Positions 1 to 4,911 of a stretch of DNA of 6,352 bases are shown in pieces; the first letter of the stretch is position 1; each line of letters starts with the position of its first letter. The notes beneath the pieces are model-generated. The model worked only from the letters and a program-made list of their open reading frames with translations. It was not told the origin of the DNA and ran no database searches. Where the stretch lies: positions 1-6,352 of the forward strand of contig JALSSE010000457.1 of NCBI GenBank assembly GCA_026984415.1. Direction: 5' to 3'. This stretch comes from Hydrogenothermaceae bacterium. GTDB lineage: Bacteria > Aquificota > Aquificae > Hydrogenothermales > Hydrogenothermaceae. The translations under genes and the position numbers were made by a program.

Positions 1-1
1 C

Positions 2-913
2 TCTGAAGAAGAACTGTATAAGATACTGAAAAGAACCTCTGTAGTGGCAAGGGCAACCCCAGAAGATAAATACAGGATAGTAAAAGTACTTCAAAAAAAT
101 AAAGAAATTGTTGCTGTTACAGGGGATGGTGTAAATGATGTTCCAGCTTTAAAAGTTGCAAATTTAGGAATTGCTATGGGTTCCGGTTCAGAAGCAGCAA
201 AAGAAGTTGCAAAGATGATTATAACTGATAACAATCTGAAAGTTATCATTGACGCTATAAAATATGGTAGAAATATTGCTTTAAACTTAAGAAAAACTAT
301 TTATTATTTAATGTCTGCAAGTTTAGGTGAAATAGGACTAATCAGCAGTGCATTTTTAATGAATTTTCCACTTCCATTACATCCAATACAGATACTGTGG
401 ATAAATGTTGTTACTGAAGGAGTTCAGGACAAAACGTTTGCGTTTAACAAAGAAGAAAAAAACATTATGAAAGAAAAACCTAAACCACCAGAAAAGGTGT
501 TTTTTGATAAATCCCAAATAGTAAATATACTTTATACTGGGATTTTACTATCAGTTATTAACCTTGCTGTATTTTTATATTTTTTAGAAAAAACTGAACT
601 TAAACATGCAATTGCAATAACTTTTACATCTTTAGTAGTAAATAAATGGTTTGACGGTTTTCAAGCCATTATTGAGCAACCATTTTTCAAAGATTTAAAG
701 AAAAGTTTAACAATAAATCCTTATATGTATTTAGGAGTAGGAATTGGTGTTGCCCTCCAGCTATCAGCCACCTACATATTCCCTGAATGGCTTCATACTA
801 TGCCTTTAACAATTTCAGATTGGATAGTTGTAATCTCAACATCTCTTCTATTCTTTTTATTAATTGAAGTAAAAAAATGGGTTAATCTTTTTCAAAAGGA
901 AAAAATTAAATGA
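2..913 (+). CDS. P-type cation-transporting ATPase, C-terminal fragment (truncated by window edge)
   Basis: The reading frame is open through the left edge, so this is the last 303 residues of a larger protein (P2-type pumps usually have about 850-900). Visible in order: the end of the P domain, with ARATPEDKYRIVK at residues 16-28 and the hinge motif TGDGVNDVPAL at 40-50, then six hydrophobic segments matching M5-M10 (roughly 96-120, 128-148, 174-196, 203-223, 242-261, 274-294). The phosphorylation motif DKTGT and the N and A domains lie upstream of the window. Such enzymes use ATP to export cations across the inner membrane. M5 keeps the Glu of SERCA's NVGE site as SLGE, but the Asn is Ser; M6 reads INVVTEGVQDKTFAF, with Glu where Ca2+ pumps have Asp. 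The cation is therefore uncertain: Ca2+ is possible, as are Mn2+, Na+ or others. The stop overlaps the next gene's start, implying translational coupling. Confidence 0.95.
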   Translation, partial: SEEELYKILKRTSVVARATPEDKYRIVKVLQKNKEIVAVTGDGVNDVPALKVANLGIAMGSGSEAAKEVAKMIITDNNLKVIIDAIKYGRNIALNLRKTIYYLMSASLGEIGLISSAFLMNFPLPLHPIQILWINVVTEGVQDKTFAFNKEEKNIMKEKPKPPEKVFFDKSQIVNILYTGILLSVINLAVFLYFLEKTELKHAIAITFTSLVVNKWFDGFQAIIEQPFFKDLKKSLTINPYMYLGVGIGVALQLSATYIFPEWLHTMPLTISDWIVVISTSLLFFLLIEVKKWVNLFQKEKIK

Positions 914-1908
914 TTTACTGGATAGAGTTCTTCATACTTGTTGCTGTTATATTTTTTACAGGAAAAAATTTAGTTAAATATGGAGACATATTAGCTGAAA
1001 AACTCAACATCGGAAAAAACATAATAGGTTTAATTTTTATTGCTTCAATTACTTCTTTACCTGAATTAATAACAGGGATAAGTGCCGCTTCTTATGTCCA
1101 ATCTCCAGATTTAGTTGCAGGGGAAATTTTTGGTAGTTGTATGGCAAATATGTTTCTCCTTGCAATTTTAGATGGATTTGTTAGAGACCAGCCACTTACA
1201 ACAAAAGTTCATTATGGTTTTACTTTAAGTTCTGCATTTGGTATTGTCCTTATATCTATTGCCGGTGCAAGCCTCTTATTAAAAGACATAATTCCATCTA
1301 TTGGCTGGATAAGTATTTCTTCCTTTGTAATCGTATTTGTTTATATTATTGCACTGAAATTAACCACAGATTACGAAAGAAAACTTATAGCAACTGCAGC
1401 AAAAGAAGTTGCAGAAGAACTCAAATATGAAAAGATTAATTTAAAAGAAGTTGTGTTTAAATACATTTTAAACTCATTATTTATAATAATAAGTGCAACA
1501 TTTCTACCAGATGTTGGCTACAAAATAACAGAGACATTTGGACTAACACAAACATTTTTTGGGAGTTTATTTATTGCAGTAACAACTTCTCTCCCAGAAC
1601 TTGCAGTTTCAATTGCTGCAGTTAAATTAGACCTTGTTCAAATTGCGGTAGCTAACCTTTTAGGAAGCAACATATTTAATATTTTTATTCTTCCAATAAC
1701 AGACGTTTTTTATACAAAAGGGTCAATTTACGCAGATATGACAGATTATAATCTTCTTCCTGCTAGTTTCTCAGTATTGATGACTGGAATTGTCATTGCA
1801 GGTCTTATATACAAAGCTGAAAGGAAATTTTTCAGACTTGCTTATGAATCTATTGCCTTAATTTTAGTCTACTTCATTGGAATTTATATCATATTTATCA
1901 GCCATTAA
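910..1908 (+). CDS. Sodium/calcium exchanger family (CaCA) membrane antiporter
   Basis: This 332-residue protein has the two inverted alpha-repeats of the cation/Ca2+ exchanger superfamily and is of normal length for prokaryotic members. Alpha-1 has SITSLPEL (46-53) followed by GSCMAN (75-80). Alpha-2 has TTSLPEL (225-231) followed by GSNIFN (252-257). By analogy with the archaeal exchanger NCX_Mj, Thr48, Ser49, Glu52, Ser76 and Asn80, and Thr226, Ser227, Glu230, Ser253 and Asn257, line the ion sites. About ten hydrophobic segments are split by a charged cytoplasmic-type stretch near 150-182 (KLTTDYERKL to NLKE). The family swaps Na+ or H+ against Ca2+ or similar cations across the inner membrane. 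The second-repeat site has Asn where NCX_Mj has Asp, so ion choice cannot be assigned. The ATG overlaps the upstream TGA as ATGA and no strong Shine-Dalgarno sequence precedes it, so translation probably depends on ribosomes finishing the ATPase gene. Confidence 0.93.
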   Translation: MIYWIEFFILVAVIFFTGKNLVKYGDILAEKLNIGKNIIGLIFIASITSLPELITGISAASYVQSPDLVAGEIFGSCMANMFLLAILDGFVRDQPLTTKVHYGFTLSSAFGIVLISIAGASLLLKDIIPSIGWISISSFVIVFVYIIALKLTTDYERKLIATAAKEVAEELKYEKINLKEVVFKYILNSLFIIISATFLPDVGYKITETFGLTQTFFGSLFIAVTTSLPELAVSIAAVKLDLVQIAVANLLGSNIFNIFILPITDVFYTKGSIYADMTDYNLLPASFSVLMTGIVIAGLIYKAERKFFRLAYESIALILVYFIGIYIIFISH

Positions 1909-1922
1909 TAGTACAATATAAT
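1894..1922 (+). promoter_or_regulatory. Possible internal sigma70-type promoter for the MscS-family gene
   Basis: A perfect -10 hexamer TATAAT lies at 1917-1922. A weak -35 candidate, TTATCA (four of six matches), lies at 1895-1900 with a 16-bp spacer, inside the end of the exchanger gene. The predicted start near 1929 would leave a leader of about 18 nt before the TTG start. In DNA this AT-rich a TATAAT can arise by chance, so this is only a candidate. It would let the channel and repair genes be expressed apart from the ATPase and exchanger. Confidence 0.35.
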
Positions 1923-1935
1923 TTAGATAACAAAT

Positions 1936-1940
1936 GGAGG
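1936..1940 (+). promoter_or_regulatory. Strong ribosome binding site fixing a TTG start
   Basis: GGAGG ends 6 nt before TTG at 1947-1949. No in-frame ATG lies nearby; the ATG at 1934-1936 is in another frame. The spacing and the hydrophobic N-terminus that follows support TTG as the start codon. Confidence 0.8.
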
Positions 1941-1946
1941 GCTGAA

Positions 1947-3005
1947 TTGAATATTGAAATAGTAAAAATTTACGGAATTCCTGTTGTTTTATTTGTTGTT
2001 ATATTCGTAGGACTTATTTTTATTAGAAATATAATTTTTAAAACATTAAAAAAGTGGGCTCAGCTTACAAAATCAAATATTGACGATATTATTATCCAAT
2101 CTTTAAGAGTACCTTCTATACTCTGGTCTTTTATTATAGCTTTTACAATAGCAGTTGGTTTATTTCCATTACCAGAAAAATTAAACATTTACATCCAAAA
2201 CATTCTTACATTTATTGTTGTAATATCTGTAACAATTGCCCTTGCAAATATAATCAACAAAGTAATAGAGGTTTATGCAAAAAAGATAGCTCCAGAACTC
2301 CCTGTAACTGGAGTTACAAAAGTTATTGTTATAGCCATTGTGTATTCTGTAGGTATTTTAATTGCCCTTGATTCTATCGGAATAAAAATAACTCCTTTAC
2401 TTACTGCTTTAGGTGTTGGCGGTCTTGCAGTTGGTCTTGCATTAAGGGACACCCTTTCAAACTTATTTTCAGGTATTTACATAGTTTTAGAGAGAAACTT
2501 AAAAATTGGAGATTTTGTAGAAACACAGGACGGAATAACTGGAATTGTTGAGGATATCGGTTGGAGAACAACAAAAATTAGAGAACTTGCAAATAACATA
2601 ATTGTTATACCAAATGAAAAATTAGCACAGACTATTTTGAAAAATTACGAACTCCCTGAAAAAAAACTATCTTTAGTTTTTGATATAGGTGTTTCTTACG
2701 ATTCAGATATAGAAAAAGTTAAAAAAATAATTATTGAAGAGTGTATGAAATACGCAAAAGAAACAGGAAATATTCTTGAAATAGAACCTTTACTCAGGTT
2801 TAAACCTTCCGATTTTTCCCTTGATTTTACAATAATTGTTAAATTACCTGAAATTATGAAAAAATGGCAGGCAAGAAGTGACCTTTATGAAAGATTATTT
2901 AAAAGATTTAACCAGGAAGGAATAGAAATCCCTTTCCCTATTAGAACTGTATATTTGAGAAAAGAAGATAATAACGAAGAAATTCCTCCAGAATACGAAA
3001 CATAA
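1947..3005 (+). CDS. MscS-family small-conductance mechanosensitive ion channel
   Basis: This 352-residue protein would form a homoheptameric inner-membrane channel that opens under membrane tension and releases solutes during hypo-osmotic shock. About five hydrophobic segments (roughly 9-31, 55-76, 82-106, 122-144, 147-180) are visible, two more than the three of E. coli MscS (286 residues). The last is the pore helix, LLTALGVGGLAVGLALRDTL (151-170), with the Gly/Ala packing pattern. The beta domain follows, with LKIGDFVE (185-192), GIVEDIGWRTT (199-209) and NNIIVIPN (216-223), then an alpha/beta C-terminal domain ending in GIEIPFPIRTVYLR (325-338), a typical family ending. The residue matching the E. 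coli kink Gly113 is Asp168, as in many longer family members. The TTG start is set by GGAGG. It sits 38 nt after the exchanger gene and 10 nt before the nnr gene. Orthology to a named E. coli channel is not claimed. Confidence 0.96.
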   Translation: MNIEIVKIYGIPVVLFVVIFVGLIFIRNIIFKTLKKWAQLTKSNIDDIIIQSLRVPSILWSFIIAFTIAVGLFPLPEKLNIYIQNILTFIVVISVTIALANIINKVIEVYAKKIAPELPVTGVTKVIVIAIVYSVGILIALDSIGIKITPLLTALGVGGLAVGLALRDTLSNLFSGIYIVLERNLKIGDFVETQDGITGIVEDIGWRTTKIRELANNIIVIPNEKLAQTILKNYELPEKKLSLVFDIGVSYDSDIEKVKKIIIEECMKYAKETGNILEIEPLLRFKPSDFSLDFTIIVKLPEIMKKWQARSDLYERLFKRFNQEGIEIPFPIRTVYLRKEDNNEEIPPEYET

Positions 3006-3013
3006 AGAGGTGA
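3004..3013 (+). promoter_or_regulatory. Ribosome binding site that decides the nnr start
   Basis: AAAGAGGTGA matches the extended Shine-Dalgarno AAGGAGGTGA with one mismatch and overlaps the upstream TAA stop. It lies 2 nt before ATG at 3016. The alternative GTG start at 3010 is part of this site, so ATG 3016 is preferred. Confidence 0.75.
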
Positions 3014-3015
3014 AA

Positions 3016-4596
3016 ATGAAAATATTAAAAGCAGAAGAAATGGCTTTTGCCGATGAAAATACAATAAAACTTACAGGCATTCCATCTTTAGTTTTAATGG
3101 AAAACGCAGGCAGAACAACTGCTGAAATAATATTAAAAAGATATTCTGATAAAAATAATTTTACAATCATTGCAGGAAGCGGAAATAATGGAGGAGATGG
3201 GCTTGTAGTAGCAAGGTATCTCCAGAGATACGGAAAAAATGTAGAAATTTTTATTTTAGCTGATAGCCGTTCAAAACTATCTGCTGATAACCTTAAAAAT
3301 TTAGAAATAATAGAAATAAATGGTGGAAAGGTTTTTATAGGTGGGGAAGAAAAAATACCAAAGATAAGAAACGGAATAAAAAATTCTGATGTTGTGATAG
3401 ATGCTATTTTTGGAACTGGATTTAGACCTCCAGTAAAAGGTTATAGAGAAAAAGTTATTGAAATAATTAATAAATACTCAAAGAATACAGTTTCAATTGA
3501 TATTCCCTCTGGATTGTCGGCAAATACAGGTAAAATAGAAGGAAGTTTTGTAAAATCAAACCTGACAGTAACTTTTGCATATCCAAAATTAGCTCACATT
3601 TTATATCCAGCCTCTGAATTCTGTGGGGAAGTTTATGTAATTGATATTTCAATAGATGAAAACTACCTTAAAGAAGTTCATAGATATCTTATCCTTCCAG
3701 AAAATCTAAAACTTCCTGAAAGAAAAAAAGACAGCCATAAATACAATTATGGACATGTGCTAATTATTGGAGGTAGTGTTGGAAAAACAGGGGCAGTCAT
3801 AATGTCCTCAAAATCGGCAAATGTTTCTGGTGCAGGACTTGTAACGGCAGTAATTCCAAAATCATTAGACCCAATTTTAGAACAGAACCTTATTGAAGAA
3901 ATGACTATTCCAGTTGATGAAAAAAATGGATTATTTGGAAAAAAAGCAAAATTTGAGATTTTAGACATAATAAAAAATGGAAAGTTCACCTCAATTGTAG
4001 TAGGTATGGGAATGTCAGTAAACGAACATACAACTGACCTTGTCAATAAACTTTTAAACATAAAAATGCCTTTGGTTATTGATGCTGACGGATTAAATAA
4101 CCTTGCAATAATTGATAATTTTGAAGAAAAACTGAGAAAAAGAAAATTTCCTACCGTTCTAACACCACACGTTGGAGAAATGTCAAGATTAACAGGAATT
4201 CCAACAAAAGAAATAAATGAAAATTTAGAAAAAACTGCAAAAAAGTTTGCCCAAAAAACAGGGTGCTTTGTAGTTCTAAAATCCTCAAGAACTATAATAG
4301 CAACGCCAGATGAAAAAGTTTTTTATTCAATAAGAGGAAATGAAGGAATGGCAACAGCAGGAACTGGAGATGTCCTGTCTGGAATTTTAGGTACTCTTAT
4401 TAATAGATTACCTGTTGAAGAAGCTGTAAAACTTGGAGTGTATCTCCACGGGCTAAGTGGAGATTTAGCTGTTGAAGAAACAGGAAAAGAAAGTTTAAAA
4501 GCAACAGATTTAATAAAATACATACCTTTTGCCTACAAAAAACTAAATGCAGAAAAAGAGAAAAAACATTTATCCTTTTATAGAAAAATAATTTAA
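3016..4596 (+). CDS. nnr: Bifunctional NAD(P)H-hydrate repair enzyme (NAD(P)HX epimerase / ADP-dependent dehydratase)
   Basis: This is a 526-residue two-domain cytoplasmic repair enzyme for damaged NADH and NADPH. The N-terminal YjeF_N domain (about 1-220) interconverts R and S hydrates. It shows AGSGNNGGDGLVVARYL (53-69), DAIFGTGFRPPV (129-140, catalytic-type Asp129) and DIPSGL (162-167). The C-terminal ribokinase-like domain (about 240-510) dehydrates S-NAD(P)HX using ADP or ATP. It shows GHVLIIGGS (246-254), DADGLNNL (356-363), TPHVGEMSRL (383-392) and GMATAGTGDVLSGIL (444-458), with the catalytic Asp likely at 452. All key motifs are intact and the length is normal for the fused bacterial form. 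A short basic tail (about 510-526) follows the conserved fold. The start is ATG 3016 rather than GTG 3010, because the GTG falls inside the Shine-Dalgarno. It is last in the upstream operon. The presence of heat-sensitive cofactors in a thermophile would suit the role, though that link is inference. Confidence 0.97.
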   Translation: MKILKAEEMAFADENTIKLTGIPSLVLMENAGRTTAEIILKRYSDKNNFTIIAGSGNNGGDGLVVARYLQRYGKNVEIFILADSRSKLSADNLKNLEIIEINGGKVFIGGEEKIPKIRNGIKNSDVVIDAIFGTGFRPPVKGYREKVIEIINKYSKNTVSIDIPSGLSANTGKIEGSFVKSNLTVTFAYPKLAHILYPASEFCGEVYVIDISIDENYLKEVHRYLILPENLKLPERKKDSHKYNYGHVLIIGGSVGKTGAVIMSSKSANVSGAGLVTAVIPKSLDPILEQNLIEEMTIPVDEKNGLFGKKAKFEILDIIKNGKFTSIVVGMGMSVNEHTTDLVNKLLNIKMPLVIDADGLNNLAIIDNFEEKLRKRKFPTVLTPHVGEMSRLTGIPTKEINENLEKTAKKFAQKTGCFVVLKSSRTIIATPDEKVFYSIRGNEGMATAGTGDVLSGILGTLINRLPVEEAVKLGVYLHGLSGDLAVEETGKESLKATDLIKYIPFAYKKLNAEKEKKHLSFYRKII

Positions 4597-4647
4597 AAAT
4601 TATTGTTCCTTTTTAATAATAATTATCAATAGATAAACCAGCATATT

Positions 4648-4668
4648 TTATGAATTTATTATGAATTT
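4648..4668 (-). repeat. Tandem TTATGAATTT repeat with 11-bp period (TTCATAA on minus strand)
   Basis: TTATGAATTT occurs at 4648-4657 and again at 4659-4668, giving an 11-bp period, about one DNA turn. Read on the minus strand it is TTCATAA-N4-TTCATAA, the same 7-mer as the downstream GTTCATAAC pair. A 7-bp unit with a 4-bp spacer is the layout of OmpR/PhoB-type response-regulator boxes, although the bases are not the PhoB consensus. It is a candidate operator; the regulator is unknown. Confidence 0.5.
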
Positions 4669-4720
4669 TAACAAGAAATATCCCTTTTAGAACCCTTGTA
4701 AAATAAAGATTAAAGAAAAA

Positions 4721-4748
4721 GTTCATAACCTACGAAAAGGTTCATAAC
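4721..4748 (+). promoter_or_regulatory. Direct repeat GTTCATAAC x2 just upstream of the -35 box (candidate operator)
   Basis: GTTCATAAC at 4721-4729 and 4740-4748 is identical over 9 bp with a start-to-start distance of 19 bp. The second copy ends 4 bp before the -35 hexamer at 4753. Each unit has GTT and AAC arms around CAT and so is nearly symmetric. The position suits an activator touching RNA polymerase, or a repressor blocking the -35 region. Confidence 0.55.
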
Positions 4749-4752
4749 ATTG

Positions 4753-4781
4753 TTGACAAATTAATAAGAAATTATTATACT
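4753..4781 (+). promoter_or_regulatory. Near-consensus sigma70 promoter of the short RNA
   Basis: The -35 hexamer is TTGACA (4753-4758, perfect), the spacer is 17 bp, and the -10 is TATACT (4776-4781, five of six). This is the best promoter in the window. The predicted start is A4789, 8 nt after the -10. The -10 sits in a 15-bp dyad, TTATTATACTAATAA (4772-4786), which might be an extra operator or simply AT-rich chance. The nearest open frame with a ribosome site begins at 4912, beyond a terminator, so this promoter does not look like a plain mRNA promoter. Confidence 0.75.
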
Positions 4782-4788
4782 AATAACT

Positions 4789-4844
4789 ACCTCCCCCTCC
4801 CTCCCCCAAATTTAAATGAGACCCTGCAACGGGGTCTCCTTTTT
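4789..4844 (+). ncRNA. Candidate small RNA (about 56 nt) with C-rich anti-Shine-Dalgarno-like 5' end
   Basis: The unit is bounded by the near-consensus promoter and by an intrinsic terminator. The predicted RNA begins ACCUCCCCC and continues as an 18-nt C/U tract (4790-4807, 15 of 18 are C). A short A/U linker follows (4808-4817), then a hairpin with a 7-bp stem and a U-run. ACCUCC equals the anti-Shine-Dalgarno core of 16S rRNA, so the single-stranded 5' end could pair with G-rich ribosome binding sites of mRNAs, as C-rich seed motifs do in some Staphylococcus and Helicobacter regulatory RNAs. It is not recognised as a known family. The alternative is a short attenuated leader of the M16 gene, or an RNA nested in the nnr 3' UTR sharing its terminator. 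Expression and exact ends are inferred. Confidence 0.55.
4818..4844 (+). terminator. Rho-independent terminator
   Basis: The 7-bp stem GAGACCC (4818-4824) pairs with GGGTCTC (4832-4838). The loop is 7 nt (TGCAACG, shrinking to 5 if T-G pairs), and the T-run is at 4840-4844. It is oriented for + strand transcripts. It ends the candidate small RNA and would also stop read-through from the nnr operon, for which no other good terminator is visible. Confidence 0.85.
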
Positions 4845-4849
4845 ACATT

Positions 4850-4878
4850 TTGAAAAATTTATTATTCAATGTTATCTT
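4850..4878 (+). promoter_or_regulatory. Probable promoter of the M16 gene
   Basis: TTGAAA (4850-4855, five of six) and TATCTT (4873-4878, four of six) are separated by 17 bp. Transcription would start near 4885, leaving a leader of about 27 nt. It lies after the terminator, as needed if the M16-transporter pair is transcribed on its own. Confidence 0.45.
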
Positions 4879-4893
4879 TAATTTAAATTTATC

Positions 4894-4901
4894 AAAAGGA
4901 G
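4894..4901 (+). promoter_or_regulatory. Ribosome binding site of the M16 gene
   Basis: AAAAGGAG ends 10 nt before ATG at 4912, a slightly long but workable spacing. It is followed by a clear signal peptide, which supports this start. Confidence 0.7.
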
Positions 4902-4911
4902 TTTCTGATTT

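Larger units (their letters stand above)
4597..4911. other. 315-bp non-coding region: operator-like repeats, consensus promoter, short RNA unit, second promoter
   Basis: This is the only long gap between genes. From left to right it holds an AT-only weak hairpin (4598-4624, no T-run), a pair of TTATGAA repeats (4648-4665), and a pair of GTTCATAAC repeats (4721-4748). A near-perfect promoter (4753-4781), a C-rich tract (4790-4807) and a GC-rich intrinsic terminator (4818-4844) follow. Last come a weaker promoter (4850-4878) and the ribosome binding site of the M16 gene (4894-4901). No convincing protein-coding frame is seen on either strand. The layout suggests an independent small transcript between two protein operons. 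Confidence 0.8.

Noticed and set aside
3010..3015. GTG start two codons upstream of the chosen nnr start
   Set aside because: The GTG is part of the Shine-Dalgarno sequence; ATG 3016 has good spacing and MKILKAEEM is a typical family N-terminus.
2895..3170. Minus-strand open frame of 91 codons
   Set aside because: It lies antisense across the end of the channel gene and start of nnr, both with clear conserved motifs; its composition is that of a shadow frame.
3747..4061. Minus-strand open frame of 104 codons within nnr
   Set aside because: It is fully antisense to the conserved dehydratase domain, with no ribosome site or recognisable domain; the shorter ones at 3467-3652 and 4323-4523 were rejected for the same reason.
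4598..4624. AATTATT/AATAATT hairpin just after the nnr stop as a terminator
   Set aside because: The stem is only A-T pairs with a 13-nt loop and no following T-run, so it is unlikely to terminate transcription.
4613..4630. Fur-box-like NATWAT pattern (TTAATAATAATTATCAAT)
   Set aside because: It matches only loosely and such patterns are expected by chance in AT-rich intergenic DNA.
4816..4881. Small open frame starting at ATG 4816 (21 codons) within the candidate small RNA
   Set aside because: It has no Shine-Dalgarno, runs straight through the terminator hairpin, and encodes no recognisable peptide.
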